A stretch of DNA of 64,000 bases from Stigmatella aurantiaca DW4/3-1 (GTDB lineage: Bacteria; Myxococcota; Myxococcia; Myxococcales; Myxococcaceae). The translations under genes and the position numbers were made by a program. Location of the stretch: contig NC_014623.1 in assembly GCF_000165485.1 (NCBI RefSeq), positions 1,693,501 through 1,757,500 on the forward strand, in the 5' to 3' direction. Shown here in pieces: positions 1 through 7,008 of this stretch; position 1 is the stretch's first letter; each line of letters opens with the position of its first letter. The notes under the pieces are model-generated. The model did no database searches and was not told where the DNA came from. It saw nothing but the letters and a program-made list of their open reading frames with translations.

Positions 1-1
1 G

Positions 2-166
2 ATTCCGGCCCGGATCGGCGAGGGGATGTTCCTGCACAGGTTGGAGGACGTGCCCCGGGACGCGCTGGCGCGGGCCATCCGGCGCATGTCCGTGCTGTCC
101 CAGCGGCACGCCGTGGCGGCGCTCGGCTCCGCGGGGGAACCCTTGGAGCGCGCTTCGGGCGCGTAG
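2..166 (+). CDS. C-terminal fragment of an unidentified protein (5' end outside window)
   Basis: An open reading frame enters from the left edge and stops at TAG 164-166, giving 54 residues that begin [14 protein letters not shown] and end PLERASGA. Codon use (strong G/C third positions) fits a real gene. The residues visible contain no motif I recognise, so no function is assigned. It lies about 30 bp before a candidate operator and 106 bp before the alternative L28 gene, so it could belong to the same metal-responsive neighbourhood, but that is only positional inference. Confidence 0.45.
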
Positions 167-196
167 CGGTCTTCGTCCTCATTTGACATGCAGATG

Positions 197-222
197 CAAC
201 CTGGTTACAAAAGCCAGGTTAC
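197..222 (+). promoter_or_regulatory. candidate metal-responsive (Zur-like) operator upstream of rpmB
   Basis: AACCTGG (198-204) and CCAGGTT (214-220) form a perfect 7-bp inverted repeat around TTACAAAAG, about 50 bp before the rpmB start. The core GTTACAAAAGC (204-214) matches GTTGCAAAAAC on the minus strand in front of rpsR (GTTRCAAAARC). Two similar sites before two alternative ribosomal protein genes suggest one shared regulator. Zur is the natural candidate because such paralogues are Zur-controlled elsewhere. A terminator stem for the upstream gene is an alternative reading. Confidence 0.4.
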
Positions 223-272
223 GTCATTACTTCGCCGTGGCGCGCTCGGGCTGCCGCGGGCAGGAGCAGCGC

Positions 273-509
273 ATGTCGAAGGTCTGTCAGGTCACCGGCA
301 AGCGGCCGCTTGTCGGAAACAACGTGTCGCACTCCAACAACAAGACCAAGCGCCGCTCGTTGCCCAATCTGCAATGGAAGCGCTTCTGGGTGGAGAAGGA
401 GAACCGCTTTGTGCGGCTCCGGGTGAGTGCTCACGGTATCCGAATCATCAACAAGCAAGGAATCGAGCGCGTCCTGAGCGCGATTCGCGAGCGCGGCGAG
501 AAGGTCTGA
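273..509 (+). CDS. rpmB: alternative (cysteine-poor) 50S ribosomal protein L28
   Basis: This 78-residue protein is a full-length L28: it starts [12 protein letters not shown], carries [10 protein letters not shown] and LPNL, and ends with an RERGEKV tail like the E. coli protein. It has a single Cys and lacks the paired CxxC motifs of the zinc-binding form, so it is a C-minus type that does not need zinc. The ATG at 273 follows an AGGAGCAGC ribosome site; longer upstream frames are not L28. It is 28 bp upstream of rpsN, with rpsR convergent beyond. A set of zinc-free L28/S14/S18 copies away from the main ribosomal operons is characteristic of zinc-starvation regulons, where they replace zinc-loaded copies and free the metal. 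Confidence 0.93.
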   Translation: MSKVCQVTGKRPLVGNNVSHSNNKTKRRSLPNLQWKRFWVEKENRFVRLRVSAHGIRIINKQGIERVLSAIRERGEKV

Positions 510-537
510 AAGCCGCAGCGAGGGAAAGGGAGCGGTT

Positions 538-840
538 GTGGCGAAGAAGAGCAAGGTGGCGAAGAACGAGCAGCGCAAGCAGTTGGCCGCGCGGTACGCA
601 GCGCGGCGCGAGGCCCTGAAAGAGACCATCCGCACGGCTGCGTCCTTGGAAGAGCGCATGGCGGCGCAAAGCGCGCTGGCGAAGTTGCCGCGCGATTCCA
701 ATCGCAACCGGATCGTCAACCGGTGCGCGCTCACCGGCCGTCCCCGGGGTTTCCTGCGCCGCTTCGGTCTGTCCCGGATTGCGTTCCGGGAGAAGGCGCT
801 GTCCGGGGAGATTGCCGGCGTCATCAAGTCGAGTTGGTGA
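538..840 (+). CDS. rpsN: alternative (zinc-free, long form) 30S ribosomal protein S14
   Basis: The 100-residue product has the long-form S14 pattern: [13 protein letters not shown] at the start, [12 protein letters not shown] in the middle, then [15 protein letters not shown] and [13 protein letters not shown]. Zinc-type S14 is short (about 61 residues) with a CxxC-x12-CxxC site; here only one Cys is present, so it is the zinc-independent form. Translation begins at GTG 538 after GGGAAAGGGAGCGG. It lies 28 bp after rpmB and is almost certainly co-transcribed. The pair is terminated by the hairpin at 865-915. Inferred role: 30S assembly under zinc limitation. Confidence 0.93.
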   Translation: MAKKSKVAKNEQRKQLAARYAARREALKETIRTAASLEERMAAQSALAKLPRDSNRNRIVNRCALTGRPRGFLRRFGLSRIAFREKALSGEIAGVIKSSW

Positions 841-864
841 GCGCCGCTCTGCTGGCCATTGCTT

Positions 865-915
865 CACGAGGGAGAGGAGCGCTTGGGCTCCCTCTCCCGT
901 GGGGCTGCGCTTTTT
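865..915. terminator. bidirectional terminator between rpsN and rpsR
   Basis: CACGAGGGAGAGGAGC and GCTCCCTCTCCCGTG pair in a long GC-rich stem (one mismatch) around GCTTGG, followed within 10 bases by TTTTT (911-915). It sits between the convergent rpsN (+) and rpsR (-) genes and extends to the last codons of rpsR. Confidence 0.7.
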
Positions 916-1243
916 AGCCGCCGTGCTGGAGAAAGGGCAGCAGTCCCAGCAGCCGGGCCCGTTTCACGGCCTTGGCGATCTGCCGCTGTTGCTGGGCTGT
1001 CACTCCCGTGAGACGGCGCGGAATGAGGCGGCCTCGCTCGGTGACGAAGTACTTCAAGAGCTGAACGTCCTTGAAATCCAAGGTCCGCACATTGCCCAGT
1101 GGATTGGGTTTCCGGCGGCCCACCCCACTCCGGAAGGGGCGGCGGTCATCTTCGGAACCCCTGACAGGGGGCCGGCCATCATCGGCTCTCAAGGGCGGAC
1201 GGGGGGCGCGTCTCGGTTGGCTGTCTTTTGTTTCTGGTGCCAT
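914..1243 (-). CDS. rpsR: alternative 30S ribosomal protein S18
   Basis: The protein (109 residues) has an extended basic/Pro-rich N-terminus of about 45 residues and then the S18 core: RKPNPLGNVRTLDFKD, LLKYFVTERGRLIPRRLTG and QRQIAKAVKRARLLGLLPF. No cysteine is present, unlike zinc-binding S18. It is convergent with rpmB-rpsN and separated from the usual rpsF-rpsR-rplI context, so it is a paralogue belonging to the zinc-sparing set. Its promoter region contains AGTTGCAAAAACAACT (minus strand), resembling the site before rpmB. The ATG at 1243 is the only sensible start in the frame. Confidence 0.92.
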   Translation of the reverse strand: MAPETKDSQPRRAPRPPLRADDGRPPVRGSEDDRRPFRSGVGRRKPNPLGNVRTLDFKDVQLLKYFVTERGRLIPRRLTGVTAQQQRQIAKAVKRARLLGLLPFLQHGG

Positions 1244-1264
1244 GGAATTTCATTATCCAGATGG

Positions 1265-1280
1265 AGTTGTTTTTGCAACT
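1265..1280 (-). promoter_or_regulatory. candidate Zur-like operator upstream of rpsR
   Basis: AGTTG and CAACT form a perfect inverted repeat around TTTTTG, 22-37 bp before the rpsR start. Read on the minus strand it gives GTTGCAAAAAC, which matches the rpmB site at 9 of 11 positions (GTTRCAAAARC). The site also lies about 40 bp before the divergent small reading frame at 1319. Confidence 0.4.
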
Positions 1281-1318
1281 TGATTGCACTATTGGGTGGT
1301 ATGGTCTGGGAGGCCGTC

Positions 1319-1537
1319 ATGAACCGGCGTGAGCTGCTGGCGCGGAGGAGGCCGGCCTTGCGTATCTCGTCGGCGCGCCTGCGGTGCCACTTCCGGGAAT
1401 ATGCCCCCCCTGAGCTCATCGACATGGTGGGGGAAGAGGAACTGGAAGCCGAGGAGGCTCCATCGGACGGTCCTCCGAGACACCTGAGCGTGGTGCCACT
1501 TGGCGAATCACCCGCGGGGCATTCTCCTGGTGTGTAA
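1319..1537 (+). CDS. small hypothetical protein
   Basis: A 72-codon frame starts at ATG 1319, seven bases after a good GGGAGG ribosome site. The product begins MNRRELLARRRPALR, is basic in its first half and acidic in the middle (GEEELEAEE). I recognise no family. It is divergent from rpsR and would share its promoter region. It could be a small gene of the same stress locus or a chance frame; the ribosome site is the main argument for it. Confidence 0.35.
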   Translation: MNRRELLARRRPALRISSARLRCHFREYAPPELIDMVGEEELEAEEAPSDGPPRHLSVVPLGESPAGHSPGV

Positions 1538-1698
1538 GAGGCGCCAGAGGCTCTCCCTGAAGGCCGAGGTCATGCAGGCGAGCCAACACCCGCGCACGGG
1601 CCGCTTGCCCATGCTCGATTCGATCCGAGGTAGCCTCTCTCTCTGGTCCGGCTCTTCAAGGGAGGGACCTGTTCACATCGCCGTTGGGGGGAGAAGCC

Positions 1699-2052
1699 AT
1701 GAGACACGGAAGCCATCATCACGATGCACATGAGCACCAGCACGCGGGTGGGTGTGGCCATACCGCCATCCAGCATGGGGACCATGTGGACTATCTGCAT
1801 GAGGGGCACCTGCACCGGAAGACAGGCTCGCGGTACGAGGAGTGCCGCATCGAGGCAGGGGCCGCGAACCTCGACCAGTGTACGCCGCACCACCAGTGCA
1901 GTGACCACGTGAAGGACCACCTGCACGGCCCGGCCTGTGGCCATGAGGCGGTGCCTCACGGGGAACACGTGGACTACCTCGTCGGCGGCCACCTGCACCA
2001 CCCGCATGGCAGCCACTGCGATGATCACGGCAGCCTGCGCATCGTGAAGTAG
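1699..2052 (+). CDS. histidine-rich metal-binding protein
   Basis: The 117-residue protein is about one-fifth His and has two related halves with the motif HGxHVDYLxxGHLH (about residues 29-42 and 92-105), plus Cys in GGCGH and PACGH. Proteins with this HVDYL-GHLHH pattern occur near zinc-uptake and Zur-regulated genes, where they are often misannotated as permeases or dehydratases; there is no membrane segment here. The likely role is cytoplasmic binding or delivery of zinc or another transition metal. The ATG at 1699 follows GGGGGGAGAAG. It is close to the zinc-free ribosomal protein genes and is followed by a strong hairpin. Confidence 0.75.
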   Translation: MRHGSHHHDAHEHQHAGGCGHTAIQHGDHVDYLHEGHLHRKTGSRYEECRIEAGAANLDQCTPHHQCSDHVKDHLHGPACGHEAVPHGEHVDYLVGGHLHHPHGSHCDDHGSLRIVK

Positions 2053-2058
2053 GCCGCC

Positions 2059-2086
2059 GGGGGCTGCTCCAGGGCAGCCCCCGTTC
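2059..2086. terminator. hairpin terminator between convergent genes
   Basis: GGGGGCTGC (2059-2067) and GCAGCCCCC (2074-2082) form a perfect 9-bp GC stem with a six-base loop, followed by GTTCTT. It lies between the His-rich gene (+) and the end of the oxygenase gene (-). Confidence 0.7.
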
Positions 2087-2087
2087 T

Positions 2088-3137
2088 TCACAGTACTTCG
2101 GACTTCAAGTCCGGGAAGACCTTGCCCACCTTGCCGAGCAGGTAGTCGCCATAGGTCCCCTGGAAGGCATGGACGTTCTGTTTGTCCCAGCGCTCGGAAG
2201 CGTCATCCGCCGTGGCGCCTTCGAGGGCCGGTGCGTCGATGGGATGGATCGCCGCCGTCCATCCCGGGTCGAAGAAGAACGGCAAGGACAGGCGATCGCG
2301 CCCGGCCCGGTTCCGCACCCGGTGCGGCGTCGAGCGGTAGACGCCCCGGGTCATGCGGTCGAGCATGTCCCCGATGTTGCACACGAACGAGTCCGGCACG
2401 GGCGGTGCTTCGATCCAGCATACCTGCCCGCCTTGGCGGGATTTGACCTGGAGTCCTCCCGCGTCGTCCTGCTTGAGGAGGGTGAGGACGCCGTAGTCCG
2501 TGTGCTCGCCCACGCCCCAGATGGGCTGGCCATCCTCGGCGGTGTCCTCTCCAGGGGGATAATTGAAGATGCGGAAGAGGACGAGGGGGTCGGCGGTGTA
2601 GCGCGCGGCGAAGTAGTCCTCGGCCAGGCCCAGGCTGAGCGCGATGCCCGACATGAGGGCATGGCCCAGTTGGGTGAGCGCGGCCATGTACTCCAGGACC
2701 GCGTCGCGCAGTCCAGGAGGCTCGCTGGGGAACAGATTGGCGCCGTGGAGGGGCGTTCCAGCCCGGACGAGCGGGTGGTCAGGGCCCAGTTCCGCGCCGA
2801 GGTAGAGGCCTTCCTTGCGGTCTGGACGGCCGGAGGTCAGCTCACCCCCGACGGGGAAGTACCCGCGCCAGGCACGGCCACCGAGGGCCATGCGGATGGC
2901 CATCTTCTCCTCGGCCGGGAGCGCGAAGAAGCGGCGGCTCAAGCGCTCCAGGTGGGATTGAAGTCCCGCGTCAACGCCATGGCCGACGGCATAGAAGAAG
3001 CCGCTCTCCCGGCAGGCCGCGCCCATCCGCTCGGCGACGGATTTCCGGGCGGCGGTGCTCGACGAAGGGTCCGTGAGGGCACGGACATCAATCACGGGAA
3101 GACGGTCGAACCCATCTGCGGCGAAGGCGGTGCTCAT
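2088..3137 (-). CDS. isopenicillin-N-synthase-like Fe(II)/2-oxoglutarate-dependent oxygenase
   Basis: The 349-residue cytosolic protein has the N-terminal DIOX_N region (LPVIDVRAL, then GFFYAVGHGV about residues 47-56) and a C-terminal jelly-roll catalytic domain. The iron-binding facial triad is visible as HTD in GEHTDYGVL and the distal His in STPHRV; the 2-oxoglutarate/substrate-anchoring RLS follows in RDRLSLPFFF. The substrate is not deducible; the family covers amino-acid, flavonoid-like and antibiotic precursors. The start MSTAFAADG is taken at ATG 3137; a longer upstream frame is only a shadow of the SDR gene. It lies 32 bp after the SDR gene, so the two redox enzymes are likely one operon. 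Confidence 0.85.
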   Translation of the reverse strand: MSTAFAADGFDRLPVIDVRALTDPSSSTAARKSVAERMGAACRESGFFYAVGHGVDAGLQSHLERLSRRFFALPAEEKMAIRMALGGRAWRGYFPVGGELTSGRPDRKEGLYLGAELGPDHPLVRAGTPLHGANLFPSEPPGLRDAVLEYMAALTQLGHALMSGIALSLGLAEDYFAARYTADPLVLFRIFNYPPGEDTAEDGQPIWGVGEHTDYGVLTLLKQDDAGGLQVKSRQGGQVCWIEAPPVPDSFVCNIGDMLDRMTRGVYRSTPHRVRNRAGRDRLSLPFFFDPGWTAAIHPIDAPALEGATADDASERWDKQNVHAFQGTYGDYLLGKVGKVFPDLKSEVL

Positions 3138-3169
3138 GGGGAAGGCTCCTCGCGGTCCATCCGCGTCCG

Positions 3170-3931
3170 TCAGTGGCGCTTGATGGCAAAAGTGCCGAAG
3201 GCCTGATCCGCCGGCATGACCTCGACCACGTTGATGTTCACGTGGGCGGGCCGTGTGGCACACCAGAGGACGATGTCCGCGATATCGGCCGCCTTGAGCG
3301 CCTCCATCCCCTCGTAGTGCTTGCTCGCGCGCTGGGCGTCCCCCTTGAGGCGCACAAGGGTGAACTCCGTTTCGACCATGCCCGGTTGCACGTCGGTCAC
3401 GCGCACGCGCGAGCCCACGAGGTCCGCCTTCAGGTTCTGCGAGAACTGGTGCAGGAAGGCCTTGGTCGCGCCATAGATGTTGCCGCCTGGATAGGGGTAG
3501 GTGGCGGCCACCGAGCCCAGGTTCACGATGTGTCCGCGGTTGCGCTGGACCATGCCGGGCAGGAGGGCGTGGGTGAGGTAGACGACCCCCTTGCAGTTGG
3601 TGTCGATCACCGTCTCCCAATCATCGAGGGAGGCCTCGTGCGCGAGCGAGGTGCCCAGCGCGAGCCCGGCGTTGTTGACGAGGATGTCCACGCTGGCGAA
3701 CTCCGGGGGCAAGGAGGCCACGGCGGCCTCGACATCGCTCCGGGAGCGCACATCCAGCAGAAGGATGTGGGAAGGGGCCGCGAGCTTCGATGCCAGTGCC
3801 TGGAGACGCTCTTCTCTCCGGCCTACCAGGACGAGGCGCGCGCCTGCCTGAGACAGGGCGATGGCGCAGGCCTCGCCGATTCCTGAGCTGGCCCCCGTGA
3901 CGAGGGCTGTCCATCCTTGAAGGGTGTGCAT
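3170..3931 (-). CDS. ydfG: YdfG-like NADP-dependent 3-hydroxy acid dehydrogenase (short-chain dehydrogenase)
   Basis: This 253-residue classical SDR has TGASSGIGE for cofactor binding (about residues 13-21), an Arg pair at GRREER favouring NADP(H), NNAGLALG, and the catalytic S...YGATK (Tyr and Lys in YGATKAF). The order of motifs, DILVNNAGLALG, VYLTHALLPGM and PAHVNIN, is very like E. coli YdfG, which oxidises L-allo-threonine/serine-type 3-hydroxy acids and reduces malonic semialdehyde. It is the first gene of a likely two-gene operon with the oxygenase. The region upstream, shared with the bestrophin gene, contains a 12-bp palindrome. Confidence 0.88.
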   Translation of the reverse strand: MHTLQGWTALVTGASSGIGEACAIALSQAGARLVLVGRREERLQALASKLAAPSHILLLDVRSRSDVEAAVASLPPEFASVDILVNNAGLALGTSLAHEASLDDWETVIDTNCKGVVYLTHALLPGMVQRNRGHIVNLGSVAATYPYPGGNIYGATKAFLHQFSQNLKADLVGSRVRVTDVQPGMVETEFTLVRLKGDAQRASKHYEGMEALKAADIADIVLWCATRPAHVNINVVEVMPADQAFGTFAIKRH

Positions 3932-3973
3932 GGGGACATCCTAGGCGAAGCTGCTCAGTCCTGAACGGCTTCG

Positions 3974-3985
3974 GAGGCATGCCTC
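3974..3985. promoter_or_regulatory. 12-bp palindrome in divergent promoter region
   Basis: GAGGCATGCCTC is a perfect palindrome lying 43 bp upstream of the SDR start and 134 bp upstream of the bestrophin start. It is the only notable symmetric element in this 187-bp intergenic stretch and may be an operator; no regulator is encoded next to it. Confidence 0.25.
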
Positions 3986-4118
3986 GGTGCCGGGGATCGC
4001 AGCTGAACTTCGTGGCTCGTCCAAGGTTCCTTATTTCAAGGGGCTGGCGTTGCCGTGCCACATCATCGGCCCTACATGCTGCCAGGGCGCCTCTTCTTTG
4101 CCCTGAAGGAACGTTGAG

Positions 4119-5273
4119 ATGATCGTGGGCCGGATGCTGTCCTGGCGTATCGTCATCCGGTACACGGGACGGCCTGTTGTCTTGCACGTGCTGTTCGCCC
4201 TGTGCATCGCCGCGGCGTATGAGCTGCTCGATGCGTCCTGGCTGGCGGTTCCCGCGCTTCCCGTCTCCGTGCTTGCCGCGGCCTTGGGCATCCTTCTGGC
4301 CTTTCGCAACAACTCCGCCTACGACCGGTGGTGGGAGGCCCGTACCCTGTGGGGAGGTTTGGTGAACACCTCGCGGTCCTTTGCCCGCCAGGTGCTCACC
4401 TTTCTGCCCGCTCCCTTGAACCGGACCGCCGACGGCGTGTCAGAGGTGTCCCCGGCCACTCCGAGGCTGATGCGGACGGCGGGAGAGCCCTCTTCTCCCG
4501 CGCGGGCCTCCCTCTGGTCTGGCGCCAGCGATGGTGCCGTGAGAGATTCGCTCGGCAAGGCGCGTGAGGCGTTTCCTCCGATGCCGCTGCCGACGCGCCT
4601 CGTTTCCCTGGACACGAAGCATGAGGAGCAAAAGAACTCCCGCGGCGTCATCACCGGGCTGTTCGAGGGCATCACGGAGGAGGCGCGCGAGTTGGTGTAT
4701 GCGCAGATCGGCTTCGTGAACGCGCTGCGCTGCCACCTGCGGCGCCAGGATCCGTTCCCAGAGATTGCGCCGTTCTTCAGGCCGTCCGTCATCGAGGCGC
4801 TGCGGGGTGAGCACAACGTGCCAGCGGCCATCCTTCTCTGGGTGTCGACGCGGCTTCGCCTCATCTTCGGCCAGGTTCATGAAGAAGAGAAGGTGTTCCT
4901 GCTGGTGGCGCTGAACAACACCCTCAATGAGTTGACGAACATTCTGGGGGCGTGTGAGCGCATCAAGAACACGCCCTTGCCGCGCCAGTACGACATCCTG
5001 CCCCGGGCCATGGTGCGTGCCTACCTGGTGATGTTGCCGCTCGGGGTGGTGAGTGACCTGGGGTGGCTCACCCCGTTTGTCACGGCGATCATCGCGTTCT
5101 TGTTCATCGCGATGGACGCGGTGGGGCACGATGTCGAGAACCCGTTCGAGAACAGCGTCAGCGACACGCCCATGACCGCGCTCTCCCGCACCATCGAGAT
5201 CAACCTGCGTCAGGCGCTGGGTGAGACGGAGTTGCCCCCTCCGGTGCAGCCCGTGAATGGGTTGCTCTACTGA
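4119..5273 (+). CDS. bestrophin family ion channel with a large insertion
   Basis: The protein has the bacterial bestrophin (RFP-TM/UPF0187) signature: two N-terminal membrane segments, the invariant AFRNNSAYDRWWEAR (about residues 60-75), WGGLVNTSRSFARQ, and the C-terminal part with DAVGHDVENPFE and a helix before NGLLY. Bestrophins form pentameric chloride or cation channels in the inner membrane. Length is 384 residues against about 290-310 in most bacterial members; the excess is a Pro/Ser/Arg-rich segment at roughly residues 100-170, before ARELVYAQIGFVNALRC. The ATG at 4119 has AAGGA nine bases upstream. It is a single gene convergent with the Omp85 gene. Confidence 0.88.
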   Translation: MIVGRMLSWRIVIRYTGRPVVLHVLFALCIAAAYELLDASWLAVPALPVSVLAAALGILLAFRNNSAYDRWWEARTLWGGLVNTSRSFARQVLTFLPAPLNRTADGVSEVSPATPRLMRTAGEPSSPARASLWSGASDGAVRDSLGKAREAFPPMPLPTRLVSLDTKHEEQKNSRGVITGLFEGITEEARELVYAQIGFVNALRCHLRRQDPFPEIAPFFRPSVIEALRGEHNVPAAILLWVSTRLRLIFGQVHEEEKVFLLVALNNTLNELTNILGACERIKNTPLPRQYDILPRAMVRAYLVMLPLGVVSDLGWLTPFVTAIIAFLFIAMDAVGHDVENPFENSVSDTPMTALSRTIEINLRQALGETELPPPVQPVNGLLY

Positions 5274-5306
5274 GGGCTGCTCTCCGGAGCTTTCTGGAGG
5301 GGGGGC

Positions 5307-6737
5307 TCACGAGGGGCCGACGCCGGCGACCAGGTAGAAACGGAACTCGCCCGAGTTCACGCCGTAGGCCACGTCCACGCCCAGCAGCGGCAGGACGACG
5401 CTGCGCAGGTACAGTCGCAGCCCCGCGCCCACGCCCTGTGCCACGGTGGCGTCGTCCAGCCCGCTCTTGGCCTCCGGCAGGTAACCCCGCACCACCCGGC
5501 CCGTGGCGTCGCGCAGCTTCCGGTCCTCCGGCAGCGAGCGCCACATCAGCAGCCCTGAGTCCGAGAAGCCGACGCCCCGGAAGGACAGGGACCGGACGGT
5601 GAACAGGGGAAAGTGGTACTCGGCCGTGAAGGACAGGCGCGTGTCCCCCCGGAACTGCCGGTACAGGAAGCCACGCAGGGAGCCGCCTCCCGCCACCAGC
5701 TCCTGGTGGAAGGGCAAGTCGTTGCCCGTGATGGCCTCGGCCCGCAGCACCAGGTTGTGCTCCTGGAAGAAGCGGATGCCATGCCGGTAGAGCACCCCGA
5801 CGCGCTGGTAGCGGAAGTCGCTCCACACGCTGGGCGAGGACATCTCCCAGGCCCCTTCGATGTTGAGGCCCTCCATGACGGCGTGGAGGTTCTGCCGCGT
5901 GTCGAGCCCCACCATCAGGCGCAGCGAGGTGTCCCGCTGCGTCGAGCCCGGCTCGAAGGCGGGTTCGCGCACCGTCGTGTCATCGGATGGGGGCCGGGCA
6001 TCGATGAGCATCAGCCGGTACTTGGCCGCCACGCGCACCCGCTCGGCGATCATCGCCGCCAGCTCCCCCGTGACCGAGGCGGAGTTGAGCCGGGTCCGGC
6101 GCAGCACTTCCGGGACGTCCTGGCTCGCGTCCAGGCGGTACTCCTCCACCCGGTCACTGCGAAGCTGTCCCTCCAGGCTCAGCCGGAGCGGGGGGAACCC
6201 GAAGAGGTTCGGGTCCAGGTACCCCACGAACAGTCCCGTCTCCGCCGTGCTCACCTGCGCGCCCGCCACGAATTTCTTGCTGCGGCCCCACAGGTTGCTC
6301 TCCGCGTACAGCGCGCCGCCGCCGATGTTCGAGTTGGACACCGAGAAGGTGGGGGCGATGACCCAGGATGCCTTGTCCTTGACCTCGAGCAGCACCCGCA
6401 CCTGTCCGTCCGCCATGGGCTGCGTGCTGACGCGGACTTCCTGGAAGAGGCCGGTGGCGACCAGCCGCCGCTCCACCCGGGTGAGCTCCTCGGGGGGCAG
6501 GGCATCGCCCGCATCCAGCCGGGAGTAGGCCTGCACCGTCTCGGGGCGCGTCTTCTCCACCCCCAGGACGACCACCTCTCCCACCACCTGCTCAGAGGTA
6601 GGTGTCGTTTGAACGGGGAGGTTCAGGTCCGGTGAGAAGGCTTCCTCGGAGGGGGGAGGGGCTTCCTGGGCGCTGGCCAGGGACGCCCACCCGCACCACA
6701 GCAGTATTCCGTATCGCCTCATCCGTCGTCCGTTCAT
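5307..6737 (-). CDS. Omp85-superfamily (BamA/TamA-like) outer-membrane protein with one POTRA domain
   Basis: The 476-residue protein has a signal peptide (MNGRRMRRYGILLW...ASAQ), one POTRA-like domain at about residues 50-120 (VVVLGVEKTRPETVQ; GLFQEVRVSTQPM) and a C-terminal 16-strand-type barrel. The diagnostic Omp85 loop motif RGF is present in GGGSLRGFLYRQFRGD. A single POTRA and short length are unlike BamA (five POTRAs) and suggest a minor assembly or secretion factor, or a lineage-specific surface antigen of the D15 type. It is transcribed divergently from the double-DsbA gene, so both products of this region act in the envelope. Confidence 0.83.
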   Translation of the reverse strand: MNGRRMRRYGILLWCGWASLASAQEAPPPSEEAFSPDLNLPVQTTPTSEQVVGEVVVLGVEKTRPETVQAYSRLDAGDALPPEELTRVERRLVATGLFQEVRVSTQPMADGQVRVLLEVKDKASWVIAPTFSVSNSNIGGGALYAESNLWGRSKKFVAGAQVSTAETGLFVGYLDPNLFGFPPLRLSLEGQLRSDRVEEYRLDASQDVPEVLRRTRLNSASVTGELAAMIAERVRVAAKYRLMLIDARPPSDDTTVREPAFEPGSTQRDTSLRLMVGLDTRQNLHAVMEGLNIEGAWEMSSPSVWSDFRYQRVGVLYRHGIRFFQEHNLVLRAEAITGNDLPFHQELVAGGGSLRGFLYRQFRGDTRLSFTAEYHFPLFTVRSLSFRGVGFSDSGLLMWRSLPEDRKLRDATGRVVRGYLPEAKSGLDDATVAQGVGAGLRLYLRSVVLPLLGVDVAYGVNSGEFRFYLVAGVGPS

Positions 6738-7008
6738 GGCTCGTCGTACGCGCGCAGCGTTTCACGGAGCACCGGCCTGTCCGTCCCGAGCGTCATAGCC
6801 CAATTCACCGGCGCGAGCGGGGCGGCGGAGGCCCGGTGCTTTTCTCATGGGGGGAGGAGTCCTACCTGGGGCTCCTCGCCGCCCCGGTTGGGGGGCAAAC
6901 GAGAAGTCCCTGAAACCCCGAAGCCTTTCACGTCACTCTCGCGTAGAGTTCCCAGGCTCGCGGGTCTCGGAAACCCGGGTGCCTCAAACCCCCTCGTGGA
7001 GTCGATTG

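Noticed and set aside
2169-3206. A 345-codon plus-strand frame
   Set aside because: Antisense shadow of the Fe(II)/2OG oxygenase; no family motif.
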